A stretch of 64,000 bases of DNA from Acidimicrobiia bacterium (GTDB lineage: Bacteria > Actinomycetota > Acidimicrobiia > Spongiisociales > ZC4RG35), in the NCBI GenBank assembly GCA_028284765.1, contig JANQRA010000020.1:62001-126000 (forward strand), written 5' to 3'. The position numbers were made by a program, and so were the translations under genes. Numbering within the stretch: the stretch's first letter is position 1; every line of letters starts with the position of its first letter. This document shows, piece after piece, positions 1 to 8,040 of this stretch. The notes under the pieces are model-generated. The model worked only from the letters and a program-made list of their open reading frames with translations. It had not been told where the DNA came from and did not search any database.

Positions 1-267
1 CACCACACCGACCCCGGGCGTTACTCGTGGTGGGACTACCGGGCGGGGATGTTCCAGAAAAACATGGGCATGAGGTTGGACCTCGTCTACGTGTCAAAGC
101 CTCTCGTCGACCGAGTGGTCTGGGCCGAGATCGATAGGGAGGCCAGAAAAGGCAAGCCGACACCGTCGGACCACGCCCCCGTCGTTGTCGACCTTGACGA
201 ACCTGGCAAGGAACTCGACGCCGGATGGGAAGCTGCGATGAAGCGGATCGCCCAACGGAGTACATGA
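1..267 (+). CDS. xthA: Exodeoxyribonuclease III, C-terminal fragment (5' end outside window)
   Basis: The reading frame is open from base 1 and ends at TGA 265-267, giving the last 88 residues. The segment carries typical ExoIII C-terminal features: YSWWDYR, then MRLDLVYVS, then the conserved SDHAPV, whose Asp-His pair belongs to the catalytic centre of the exonuclease-endonuclease-phosphatase fold. The family cleaves AP sites and degrades DNA 3'-5' in base excision repair. A GC-rich hairpin with a T-rich tail follows at 339-364. It is unrelated in function to the catabolic island that starts after it, so it probably marks the island's left chromosomal border. Confidence 0.88.
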   Translation, partial: HHTDPGRYSWWDYRAGMFQKNMGMRLDLVYVSKPLVDRVVWAEIDREARKGKPTPSDHAPVVVDLDEPGKELDAGWEAAMKRIAQRST

Positions 268-338
268 TCTTCGACACCACTGTCTTAGGGGCAGCCGCAT
301 ATGCCATGATCTGACTCGTCTGAAGCGTCACCAAGGAC

Positions 339-364
339 CTCCGCCCTAAGCGGAGTCTTTCCTT
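339..364 (+). terminator. Probable Rho-independent terminator of xthA
   Basis: The stem CTCCGC/GCGGAG with loop CCTAA is followed by TCTTTCCTT. The stem is short (6 bp) but GC-rich, and it lies about 70 nt past the xthA stop codon on the same strand. Confidence 0.5.
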
Positions 365-553
365 GAGAGTCAGCCCAACCTCGTGGTGAGCGCAGATCGT
401 AAGTCGGCTCCCCTCAGACCTCGCCCATTGGTGCCTGTGGACCGGGTCGGAATTCCTCATCTCGACGTTTGACCCAGCTGCCAAGTGGAGTCCGAGCCAG
501 CGGGCATTCATCTAGGTCGTGCCAGATGAGATCGTCACCCGGAGACTGACTAG

Positions 554-586
554 CCGTGGAGCTATTGCCGCCCAATAGCTCCACGG
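554..586. terminator. Perfect 14-bp inverted repeat, possible terminator
   Basis: CCGTGGAGCTATTG and its exact reverse complement CAATAGCTCCACGG flank a CCGCC loop. It sits about 65 nt beyond the stop codon of the minus-strand MaoC gene, where a terminator would be expected. No T-run follows on either strand, so it may instead stabilise or end mRNA in another way. Confidence 0.45.
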
Positions 587-651
587 GACAGCTGCCCTGC
601 TGCAGAGGCTCAGGGCGGTTGACTCCCCGAGCCAGACTCAGACCTTCTACT

Positions 652-1161
652 TCACCAATCAGTCGATGGCTCAGGGAACGGCGACTGAGCGCCTTCTGCC
701 CCGCGCCTGTACACGAGGAAGCTCCGAGTCCAGCGGATGACTTCGTCGCCGTCCTGGTTCAGACCCCTCGTTCTCACAGTGACGACGCCGGCGTTCGGGC
801 GCGAGTTGGACTCCCTCAGCGCAACCACCTCGGACTCGGAGTAGAGGGTGTCACCCACGAATACCGGACGCTTCAACTCGATGTTCTCCCAGCCCAGGTT
901 GGCAAAGGCCAGCTGCGAAGTGTCCATGACCGATTGGCCGGTAACGATCGCCACAGTGAGCGCCGAGTTGACGAGCGGCTTTCCAAACTCCGACTTGGAG
1001 GCATAACTCGCATCGAGGTGCATCGGATTGGTGTTCATCGTCAACAGCGAGAACCAGACGTTGTCGTTTTCGGTGATCGTGCGACCCAGACGGTGTCTAT
1101 AGATATCACCCACGACGAAGTCCTCGAAGAACCTGCCAAGCGGAGCGTCATGGATTGTCAT
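652..1161 (-). CDS. MaoC-family dehydratase (hotdog fold)
   Basis: The 169-residue product looks like a single-domain MaoC-type (R)-enoyl-CoA hydratase. The hydratase signature region reads MNTNPMHLDASYA near residue 45, with the conserved N-x-x-P-x-H arrangement that positions the catalytic residues. These enzymes hydrate 2-enoyl-CoAs or related unsaturated acids. The ATG start is preceded by AGAGGTG. The promoter contains an operator-like element at 1177-1191, and the gene diverges from a D-2-hydroxyacid dehydrogenase, so both are likely co-controlled. The exact acyl substrate cannot be read from the sequence; a mesaconyl/itaconyl-CoA or similar short-chain hydratase is possible. Confidence 0.82.
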   Translation of the reverse strand: MTIHDAPLGRFFEDFVVGDIYRHRLGRTITENDNVWFSLLTMNTNPMHLDASYASKSEFGKPLVNSALTVAIVTGQSVMDTSQLAFANLGWENIELKRPVFVGDTLYSESEVVALRESNSRPNAGVVTVRTRGLNQDGDEVIRWTRSFLVYRRGAEGAQSPFPEPSTDW

Positions 1162-1176
1162 TAGGCACCTCTAATC

Positions 1177-1191
1177 ATATGTCTGACTTTT
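1177..1191. promoter_or_regulatory. FadR-type operator copy 1
   Basis: ATATGTCTGACTTTT has the GTC-N-GAC core but an imperfect right arm. It lies 16-30 nt upstream of the MaoC start and belongs to the nine-member operator series of the island. Confidence 0.5.
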
Positions 1192-1259
1192 ATTCGAGAA
1201 TGCGAGTGATGCTGCCACATTCCGGGCGAAAATGACGCTCCGGGCCAGGAAGCGGCGCA

Positions 1260-1274
1260 ATACATCAGACCTAT
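1260..1274. promoter_or_regulatory. FadR-type operator copy 2
   Basis: On the minus strand this reads ATAGGTCTGATGTAT. It shares GTCTGATGTAT with the copy at 39456-39470 and lies about 40 nt upstream of the hydroxyacid dehydrogenase start at 1311. Confidence 0.45.
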
Positions 1275-1310
1275 GCTGGGCAATCAAGGCTGCGAGTAGT
1301 AAGGAAAGCT

Positions 1311-2336
1311 GTGACGGATTTCGACACTGAAACCAAGACGGTGGTCATTCTGGACGGGAGTCTCCACCCATCAAACGACTTCAGCTCAGAGAGGGATCGG
1401 TGGGCCAAGAGGGGGATCGAACTGGTCTTGAAGGAGTGCCGAACCGAAGCAGACATCTTGGCGATGGATCTGGATGCTGACGCACTCGTGTACTGGGGTC
1501 TTGACGTGCCAATCACCAGAAGGGTCATCGAGTCGCAGAGACGGTGTCGCATCATCATCAGGTACGGAACAGGTGTGGACTCCGTTGACCTCGACGCAGC
1601 GACCGAACACGGGATACCAGTCGCCATTCCCGCCGGATACTGCACCGACGAGGTCGCGCTCCATGCGACCACTCTCATGTTGACTCTGGCACGGCGGGTC
1701 TCCTTCCTCGATCGTGTGATTGCTTCAGGTGGCTGGAGGGAGCCGTCTCCACATACAGACACCGTCGATCGACTATCGAATCAGACCCTGGGACTACTCG
1801 GCTTTGGTCGAATCGCCCAGCAGGTGGCCAAGAACATGAAACCAATGGTGGCGGAAATTCTATGCGCAGACCCATTCGTCAGCGAAAGCGTCGCAGCCGC
1901 TCAAGGTGTCCAGAAGGTCGAATTCGACGAACTCCTCCGACAATCGGATTTCGTATCGGTGCACTTGCCCCTCACGGACGAAACCCTCGGAATACTCGGA
2001 AAGGATGAGTTCGAATTGATGAAATCAGGCTCCTATCTAGTCAACACAAGCCGTGGTCCAGTAATCGACGAGTCAGCGTTGGCTGAAGCCCTCGCTGGAG
2101 GCCAGCTCGCGGGCGCCGGACTCGACGTGTTCACCGTGGAGCCGTTACCGGCCGACAGTCCGCTTCGCGGTCTGCCGAATGTCGTCTTCACCCCTCACTT
2201 CGCTTCGAACTCAGAAGAGGCCAAGGAGGACATGTTTGAAGGTGTCGCAGATATTGTCGAGAAGTCGCTCTCCGGCAAGTGGCCGAACGGTGTCGTGAAT
2301 CCTTCAGTCGAGCCGAGATTCGCCTTCGATGCTTGA
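1311..2336 (+). CDS. D-isomer-specific 2-hydroxyacid dehydrogenase
   Basis: This 341-residue protein has the two-domain layout of NAD(P)-dependent D-2-hydroxyacid dehydrogenases. The dinucleotide motif GFGRIA is at residues 164-169. The catalytic triad is complete: Arg248 in NTSRG, Glu277 in VEPLP and His296 in TPHFA. The family reduces 2-oxoacids to D-2-hydroxyacids, or the reverse. It starts with GTG at 1311. Two operator-like sites lie between it and MaoC. It is one of three such domains in the window; this copy resembles the CtBP/phosphoglycerate dehydrogenase type, whereas the other two (35650 and the 19869 fusion) resemble each other more. Confidence 0.9.
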   Translation: MTDFDTETKTVVILDGSLHPSNDFSSERDRWAKRGIELVLKECRTEADILAMDLDADALVYWGLDVPITRRVIESQRRCRIIIRYGTGVDSVDLDAATEHGIPVAIPAGYCTDEVALHATTLMLTLARRVSFLDRVIASGGWREPSPHTDTVDRLSNQTLGLLGFGRIAQQVAKNMKPMVAEILCADPFVSESVAAAQGVQKVEFDELLRQSDFVSVHLPLTDETLGILGKDEFELMKSGSYLVNTSRGPVIDESALAEALAGGQLAGAGLDVFTVEPLPADSPLRGLPNVVFTPHFASNSEEAKEDMFEGVADIVEKSLSGKWPNGVVNPSVEPRFAFDA

Positions 2337-2337
2337 A

Positions 2338-3954
2338 CTACATGGGGATCGTGGCGTCAATCAACAGAGGGCCTCGACGCTCCCTGACCAGAAGCTCCGC
2401 TGCGATGAGGTCGGCCTTCGATTTCACCGAAATCGACTCAGCTCCAAGAGCTCGAGCCACGCTGTGAGGAGAGGGCCACGGCATTGATGCGACCGATGGG
2501 TCTGAGCCCTTGGCCACCAGGGCTCGATGTTCGATTCCATAGCCGCCATCATTGAGAAGGCAGACCACCAAGTCGAGCCCAAGCGACACCGCCGTGTCGA
2601 GTGCATTGACCCCGCCCATCATCCATCCCCCGTCGCCCATGACCGCCACCGTCGGCCTTTTGGATGAAGCAACTCCCGCACCGATGGCAGCCGCCATCGA
2701 AAGCCCGACAGACCCGAACGCTGCTGGCAAGACATGCGCCCTCGGATCGATCACGTCGAGGTGTCGAAGTGGCACCTCCATGAACCCGCCAACATCACAA
2801 ACCACGATCCGATCTGACGGCAACGTCTCGTTCAGCCAAATCATGAGGGCCCTCGGATCAATTGCCGAATCCGTGCTCACATCGACGAACTCATCGAGAG
2901 GCGATTGTGCGGCAAGCCGGTCCGCCACATCTCTTGATCCCCAAGGGCGGGGACTGTGGCCGGACTCGGCCAGAGCCTCATGCATCAGAGCGGCGGTGGT
3001 TCCCACATCTCCAATCACTCCGACATCCACCGCATACCAGCGCCCGAAGGCTTGCGGATCGGCATCTACCTGGATCACAGTTTTGCCATCCAACAACGAA
3101 CCGTAGGACGTCGTGTAGCGGTTCAATCCCGCACCGAAGACCACGAGACAATCGGCTTCGCCGATCACCTCGGCGCTCGCCTGCGACGAGACGGTCCCAC
3201 AGACACCGAGATCGAGACTCTCGCCACGGAAAAGGCCTCTGGCTTTGAGAGTTGTGGCAACGGGAGCCCCAACGGCCTCGGCAAGGCGCAAAACGTCGCT
3301 GCGGGCTCCGGCGTCGACAACTCCCCTCCCAGCGATGACGACCGGCCTCTGCGCAGTGGCTATGACCCCGAGAGCCACATCCAGGGCCTCTTCGTCGGTT
3401 TGCGGTGCGATTCGGTGTGGCGTCGGCGCCGCCACGTCTTCTGGAATCACCTTGGCAGAGAGGATGTGCGTCGGAAGGTTGAGGACCACAGGCCGCCGCT
3501 CTCCAATGGCAAGCGCGTAGGCGCGGGCGAAGTCGTAGGCGACCCGCCCCGCGGACACGACCGAGACGAACTCAGCACCTGTCGGCGCAACGGTGGCCTC
3601 TTGGTCAATGGCTTGGTTGTGGGCAAGGTCAGACGGGTCGGTGTCCCCGCACAAGACGAGAAGTGGGGTGCGCGACCGGGCCGCCTCGTGGATCGCCGTG
3701 ACGGCGTTGGTCAACCCAGGGCCGTGAGTGACGGCGGCGACGCCCACCCCTCCTGACACTCGCGAGAAACCATCAGCAGCAGATACTGCGATGTCCTCTC
3801 GGTTGACCGGAATGTACGTAACACTCTCCTTGGACACGAGTGCATCGATAACGTCGAGGTTTCCGTCACCAAGCAAACCGAACACCGTGCCGATTCCGGC
3901 GCTCCCCATTGATCGTGCCAATAGCTCATAAGCAGGAATGGGCGTGGCATTCAT
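2338..3954 (-). CDS. Thiamine-diphosphate-dependent enzyme (acetolactate synthase/2-hydroxyacyl-CoA lyase/decarboxylase superfamily)
   Basis: The 538-residue protein has the three-domain Pyr-central-PP arrangement. The ThDP-activating glutamate is likely Glu53 in NRED. The Mg/ThDP motif starts at GDGG (440) and ends at LND near 468. I chose ATG 3954 because the 31 codons before it in the ORF track do not resemble the family and would run across the divergent promoter. The family makes or breaks C-C bonds next to a carbonyl: acetolactate synthase, oxalyl-CoA or benzoylformate decarboxylase, 2-hydroxyacyl-CoA lyase. Its placement opposite a CaiB CoA-transferase suggests a CoA-linked lyase or decarboxylase (inference). 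It shares its promoter with the FadR-type regulator. Confidence 0.85.
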   Translation of the reverse strand: MNATPIPAYELLARSMGSAGIGTVFGLLGDGNLDVIDALVSKESVTYIPVNREDIAVSAADGFSRVSGGVGVAAVTHGPGLTNAVTAIHEAARSRTPLLVLCGDTDPSDLAHNQAIDQEATVAPTGAEFVSVVSAGRVAYDFARAYALAIGERRPVVLNLPTHILSAKVIPEDVAAPTPHRIAPQTDEEALDVALGVIATAQRPVVIAGRGVVDAGARSDVLRLAEAVGAPVATTLKARGLFRGESLDLGVCGTVSSQASAEVIGEADCLVVFGAGLNRYTTSYGSLLDGKTVIQVDADPQAFGRWYAVDVGVIGDVGTTAALMHEALAESGHSPRPWGSRDVADRLAAQSPLDEFVDVSTDSAIDPRALMIWLNETLPSDRIVVCDVGGFMEVPLRHLDVIDPRAHVLPAAFGSVGLSMAAAIGAGVASSKRPTVAVMGDGGWMMGGVNALDTAVSLGLDLVVCLLNDGGYGIEHRALVAKGSDPSVASMPWPSPHSVARALGAESISVKSKADLIAAELLVRERRGPLLIDATIPM

Positions 3955-4002
3955 GAAGAGCCCTCCGGACGTCCGATCGAGGCGCTTCCTACTTGTTCCA
4001 CC

Positions 4003-4017
4003 ATACGTCGGACATTT
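4003..4017. promoter_or_regulatory. FadR-type operator copy 3, regulator-proximal
   Basis: ATACGTCGGACATTT, or AAATGTCCGACGTAT on the minus strand, lies between the divergent ThDP enzyme gene and the FadR-type regulator, 11 nt before the regulator's GTG. The placement suggests autorepression together with control of the ThDP enzyme gene. Confidence 0.65.
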
Positions 4018-4028
4018 AAACTGGACCG

Positions 4029-4745
4029 GTGACGACAGATCAAACACCTGCCTATCGAGCTATCTCTGATTCGATACGCAACGACATCCTCGCCCAACGC
4101 CTCGTGCCAGGAGATCGGCTACCTGTTGAGACTGAGCTGGCTGATCGGTTCAGCGTCAGCAGGTCCACGGTTCGTGAGGCACTCCGCGAACTTGCGTCAC
4201 AAAACCTGGTCGTCACCACGCGAGGCGCCACCGGTGGAACGTTCGTCGTCGTGCCGAGCACTGAAAACCTCGCTCGCAGTCTCACCATCGGCATCGAAAT
4301 GATGGCAGCAAGCACAGACCTGACTGTCCAGGAGATGTTGGAAGCCCGAGAATTCCTTGAACTCCCGGCGGCGAGGCTTGCAGCTGAGCGAGGGACGGAA
4401 GAGCAACACGAGCTCATTCGTGAATACCTCAGGTCGAGACAGGCAGACGAAGAGGCCGGTCGCGAGCTAATCGCCAATTGGCGATTGCACCAGCTCATTC
4501 TCAAGGCAGCCAACAACCCCCTGCTCGAGCTGATGGCACAGCCAATCTTCCACGTGTTGCAAACGAGGTTCGCTCAGATATCCGCGCCATCGGGTTTTCG
4601 TCGGCAGGTGCTCCAAAACCACCGCGCCATTGCTGACGCGATCCTCAACCGGGACGCGGACCTTGCGGCTCAAGTCATGTTCGATCATCTCGAGTGGCTG
4701 AGACCGTCGTATCAGGAGTTCGACACCCGCCTCGGCGGTCGATGA
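4029..4745 (+). CDS. GntR-family transcriptional regulator, FadR subfamily (regulator 1)
   Basis: The product has 238 residues. An N-terminal winged helix-turn-helix spans roughly residues 10-75, with LPVETELADRF followed by SRSTVREALREL and the wing RGATGGTFVV. The rest is an alpha-helical FCD-type effector domain. FadR-subfamily members bind GT-N3-AC palindromes and usually respond to an acid or acyl-CoA intermediate of the pathway they control. The start is GTG at 4029. It is the first gene of an operon with CaiB and an alcohol dehydrogenase: its stop codon overlaps the next ATG (ATGA). With an operator copy directly upstream, it is the best candidate for the master regulator of the island. 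Confidence 0.9.
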   Translation: MTTDQTPAYRAISDSIRNDILAQRLVPGDRLPVETELADRFSVSRSTVREALRELASQNLVVTTRGATGGTFVVVPSTENLARSLTIGIEMMAASTDLTVQEMLEAREFLELPAARLAAERGTEEQHELIREYLRSRQADEEAGRELIANWRLHQLILKAANNPLLELMAQPIFHVLQTRFAQISAPSGFRRQVLQNHRAIADAILNRDADLAAQVMFDHLEWLRPSYQEFDTRLGGR

Positions 4746-5932
4746 AACCGCTTGCAGACATTCGAATAGTCGCCGTCGAGCAATACGGGGCAGGGCCCTA
4801 CGGAAGCCTGTACCTGGCAGATCTCGGAGCCGACGTGATCAAGGTCGAAGACCCTTCTTCGGGGGGCGATATCAGTCGATATGTGCCGCCGTTCCAACAA
4901 GGGACCGACTCGCTGTTCTACGAGACTTTCAATCGGAACAAGAGGTCGATATCCCTAGACCTTCACTCCCCTGAGGGTCGCTCCGTCTTCGAACGGCTGG
5001 TTGGAACAGCAGATGCTGTCTACTCCAACCTGCGGGGCGACGTTCCGGCTCAGCTCAGAATCCGATACGAAGACCTTTCAGACATCAATCCCCAGGTCGT
5101 CTGTGTGAGTCTCTCTGGATACGGAGCAACAGGCCCCGGCTCGCACACGCCAGGCTACGACTACATCTTCCAAGCCACTTCCGGTTGGATGTCGATCACT
5201 GGCGATCCGGCAGGTCCGCCGTCGAAATCGGGGCTGTCTCTGGTCGACTTCTCAGGCGGTGTAGTGGCCGCGTTCACAGTCCTGGCTGCGATTCATGCCG
5301 CCCGACGAGATGGGCACGGCGGGGACTGTGATCTGAGCCTCAATGACGTAGCGACATCCCTCCTCACCTACGAAGCAACATGGGCACTCAACCGGGACTG
5401 GATTCCCCAACGACGCGAGCGTTCGGCTCATCCGTCTCTAGTCCCCTTCCAGGCCTTTTCCGGAGGCGATGGCCAGTGGTTCATAGTCGCGTGCGCGAAA
5501 GAGAAGTTTTGGTCGTCGACAGTCGCAGCGCTTGACGACGCTCGATTGCTCTCTGAGGACTTCAAGAACTTCGAGAAGCGGCGACAAAGCAAATCTGAAC
5601 TCATCCCAATTCTCGACGAGATCTTCGCAACGGCTCCGGGGGCTCATTGGGTGGGCGTACTCGGCGATGCCGGTGTGCCGGTTGGCGAAGTCAGGTCGGT
5701 CAAGGAAGTTCTACAGGACCTCGAGCAAACCGGAAGCGACCTCCTGATCGAAGTCGAACACGAGGAGTTCGGAACGATCAAGGAGATCCGCACCCCTGTC
5801 CAAGTTGGTGATGAACTGCCCGAAACGAGGCGCGCTCCTCGGCTTCACGAACACGGCGCCGAAATCCTCGCCGAACTCGGATATCAGGAGGCTGACATCC
5901 AGGAGTTGACTGCCGCGGGGGCATTCGGGTGA
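4742..5932 (+). CDS. CaiB/BaiF-family (class III) CoA-transferase
   Basis: This 396-residue protein is collinear with family III CoA-transferases. It begins with the typical ADIRIVAVEQYGAGPY, continues with LGADVIKVEDP, and contains PGYDYIFQA, where Asp140 corresponds to the catalytic aspartate that forms the acyl anhydride. The start is ATG 4742, overlapping the regulator's stop; the 16 extra codons in the ORF track lie inside the regulator gene. The enzyme would activate a carboxylic acid by CoA transfer. Formyl-CoA:oxalate transferase is one family member, but nothing here proves oxalate. It is translationally coupled to the dehydrogenase downstream. Confidence 0.9.
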   Translation: MKPLADIRIVAVEQYGAGPYGSLYLADLGADVIKVEDPSSGGDISRYVPPFQQGTDSLFYETFNRNKRSISLDLHSPEGRSVFERLVGTADAVYSNLRGDVPAQLRIRYEDLSDINPQVVCVSLSGYGATGPGSHTPGYDYIFQATSGWMSITGDPAGPPSKSGLSLVDFSGGVVAAFTVLAAIHAARRDGHGGDCDLSLNDVATSLLTYEATWALNRDWIPQRRERSAHPSLVPFQAFSGGDGQWFIVACAKEKFWSSTVAALDDARLLSEDFKNFEKRRQSKSELIPILDEIFATAPGAHWVGVLGDAGVPVGEVRSVKEVLQDLEQTGSDLLIEVEHEEFGTIKEIRTPVQVGDELPETRRAPRLHEHGAEILAELGYQEADIQELTAAGAFG

Positions 5933-7026
5933 TGAGAACCCTGAGTGCTCCGTTGTTGACAAAGATTGGAGCCGGCCTGGAAATCACCGAACTGACTCTC
6001 GACCCTCCCAAGGCCGAAGAGGTGCTGGTGAAGATGACGGCTTCGGGGGTTTGTCACAGTTGCCTCCACGCGATGGACGGCACTCACGGCGGAATGCCCC
6101 TGCCATTAGTCCTCGGCGATGAAGGTGCGGGGGTTGTCGAGGAGGTTGGTTCCTCTGTCAACGAGGTGAAGGTGGGAGATCACGTAGTGATCTCCTGGGC
6201 CCCGAATTGCGGAAGATGCAAGTTCTGCGTTTCTGGCAGGCCAGTGCTCTGTCATAGGGGCGCACCTGCCGGGCACCTGCCCGACGGATCGACCCGGTTC
6301 CATCGTGGCGGGCGGCCGGTCTACCACTTTGGACCGGCAACTTACTCTCCGTATACAGTCGTTCATTCGAGCGCCGCCATCCCCATCAGAAGAGACCTCC
6401 CACTTGACCTGGCTGCAATGATCGGTTGTGCCGTCGCGACTGGCGTCGGTGCGGTGGTGAACACCTCGGGGGCTCGACTCGGAGATTCAATTGCCGTCTT
6501 CGGATGCGGCGGCGTTGGGCTGAATGCTGTGCAAGGAGCCAGCCTCGTTGGTGCACACCCCGTCGTAGCCGTCGACCTGAATGACGACCGCCTCGATCTG
6601 GCAAGTCAGCTAGGTGCCACCCATCGAGTCCGCGCCGACTCTCCCGACTCTCTCGAACAGTTGATGGAGATCTCGGATGGTGGCTTCGATGTGACGATCC
6701 TCGCTGTTGGTGCCACTCGGGCCTTCGACCAAGCGTGGGAAGCAACAGGCCGCGGAGGCACATGTGTCATTGTCGGACGCACCCCCGACGGCGAGCGAAC
6801 CGAGTTCAACCCACAGACCATCCACACAGGAGAGAGACGGCTGGTGGGGTCGATCTACGGCTCGGTCAGACCATCTTTGGACTTTCCGAAGTTCGCAGAC
6901 CTCGTAGCTGAGGGAGCTCTAGAACTCGAAGCGATGGTGACGAACCGCTACGCCATCGAACAGATAAACGAAGCGTTCGCCGACCTTGCGGGTGGACGTC
7001 TAGCGAGGGGCCTAATCGTCTTCTGA
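5932..7026 (+). CDS. Zinc-dependent alcohol dehydrogenase (MDR superfamily)
   Basis: The 364-residue product has the catalytic-zinc site GVCHS (Cys41) and GDEGAG near 62. The structural-zinc cysteines are at 93, 96, 99 and 107 (CGRCKFC...C), and the Rossmann motif is GCGGVG. It oxidises a primary or secondary alcohol, or a hydroxymethyl adduct as in class III enzymes, with NAD(P). ATG 5932 shares one base with the CaiB stop codon; a GTG three bases earlier is possible. Its 3' end overlaps the convergent toroid gene by 15 nt. It is the last gene of the regulator-CaiB-dehydrogenase operon. Confidence 0.9.
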   Translation: MRTLSAPLLTKIGAGLEITELTLDPPKAEEVLVKMTASGVCHSCLHAMDGTHGGMPLPLVLGDEGAGVVEEVGSSVNEVKVGDHVVISWAPNCGRCKFCVSGRPVLCHRGAPAGHLPDGSTRFHRGGRPVYHFGPATYSPYTVVHSSAAIPIRRDLPLDLAAMIGCAVATGVGAVVNTSGARLGDSIAVFGCGGVGLNAVQGASLVGAHPVVAVDLNDDRLDLASQLGATHRVRADSPDSLEQLMEISDGGFDVTILAVGATRAFDQAWEATGRGGTCVIVGRTPDGERTEFNPQTIHTGERRLVGSIYGSVRPSLDFPKFADLVAEGALELEAMVTNRYAIEQINEAFADLAGGRLARGLIVF

Positions 7027-8040
7027 ACGGGAGTGGAGCGCTCCAGCCAAGACTTTGGCGTGCATGATGAACTCAAGGGTGATTTCGAGTACGTCTGCTG
7101 AAGTGTCTTCGACCCATGGGTGCCACCAGCCTTCAGGTTCCTGAGTGTCTGCGTACCACGCCGCCATCCGGTGGAGCCAATCCCGATACTGCTGCTCACC
7201 AGTGATTTGATAGAGAAGCGCGGCCCCCCAACTGCTCTTGCAAACCGACGGGTACTTGAACTGAGCCTCAGTACTCGCCATGGAGAAGTCTTGATAGCGA
7301 CGAGCGAGATCCAGGTAGGCCGGCAAGGGCTCTGCCAGATAGAGACGCCCGAGGAATGCGGCTGCTATTCCTCCAAGGGTCCAACGCTGCATTCGATCGA
7401 CCTGACTCGCAACTACGAAACGCTGCTGAAAGCCTGGATCGGACTCCAAGATCACTCGCTGCTCGGATCGCGACCAGAAACAATAAAAGCGATCGGGGAG
7501 ACTCTCCTGCGCCTCATAAACAGCCTTGAGAAATGCGGCAACCCGACGAGCTTCTTGGAGTCGCCCTGTGGCCAGAAGAGCGAACCCAGGTCCGGCCGCA
7601 TAGGGGATGTCCATCTCATCGCTACCCGTTCCGTCGGGCCGTCGATCGTTGGCGAAGCCTCCGGACACGGGGTCCTGCCATTCCACCATCGAGTCGACGA
7701 GCCCCAAAGAAAGGTCGTACTGAGCCAGCATGTGGGCCCCCACGATCAAGGCCGAGTCGCGATATGCCCATCCATCTTCAAGAACTCGGAGGTCACCCTG
7801 GACTCGACCGTCGCTGACCAAGTTCTGTCGAATCCAACGACACAACTCCAGAGCCGCCGATCGCTCACCCATGAGGGCTAGCGACCAAGGGCCGCGGTAG
7901 TACTTGTAGCCGAAGGCGGGGTCTCCGATGACACCAGAAGGGTGTTGTTGGGTCAGTATCCAGTCAGTGGCCCTTCTCGCGACGGTGTCTAGCTCGCGCA
8001 CCGCCCTGCGATCCTCCCCCGTGTTTGGGATTCCACTCAT
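7012..8040 (-). CDS. Alpha/alpha-toroid (prenyltransferase/terpenoid cyclase-like) protein, paralogue of 46824-47866
   Basis: The 342-residue protein is rich in helices with regularly spaced Trp, Tyr and Gly, as in six-hairpin or toroid barrels. I do not recognise a specific enzymatic family. Motifs such as YYRGPWSLALMG, GGIAAAFLGRLYL and CKSSWGAALLYQITG recur, with changes, in the broken paralogue at 46824-47866, so both belong to one family. No signal peptide is seen, so it is likely cytoplasmic. The ATG overlaps the stop of the upstream epimerase gene (ATGA), giving a two-gene operon. A carbohydrate- or isoprenoid-processing role is possible; assigning either would be guesswork. Confidence 0.7.
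   Translation of the reverse strand: MSGIPNTGEDRRAVRELDTVARRATDWILTQQHPSGVIGDPAFGYKYYRGPWSLALMGERSAALELCRWIRQNLVSDGRVQGDLRVLEDGWAYRDSALIVGAHMLAQYDLSLGLVDSMVEWQDPVSGGFANDRRPDGTGSDEMDIPYAAGPGFALLATGRLQEARRVAAFLKAVYEAQESLPDRFYCFWSRSEQRVILESDPGFQQRFVVASQVDRMQRWTLGGIAAAFLGRLYLAEPLPAYLDLARRYQDFSMASTEAQFKYPSVCKSSWGAALLYQITGEQQYRDWLHRMAAWYADTQEPEGWWHPWVEDTSADVLEITLEFIMHAKVLAGALHSRSEDD

Larger units (their letters stand above)
268..651. other. Intergenic region without a gene
   Basis: This 384-nt gap between the xthA end and the MaoC stop codon contains two hairpins, annotated separately, and no convincing coding sequence. ORFs that cross it have no recognisable protein and are antisense to MaoC. Confidence 0.6.

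Noticed and set aside
556-1164. 202-residue plus-strand ORF
   Set aside because: It is antisense to the MaoC gene, which has clear family motifs, a ribosome site and an operator; the ORF has no recognisable protein features.
3967-3977. GGACGTCCGAT resembling half of the operator
   Set aside because: It lacks the right arm; the complete copy at 4003-4017 in the same promoter is the better candidate.
2338-5932. Oxalate catabolism (oxalyl-CoA decarboxylase plus formyl-CoA transferase)
   Set aside because: CaiB and ThDP families match broadly, but I see no oxalate-specific residues and the context (PhyH, amidases, hydroxyacid enzymes) points elsewhere; not excluded.
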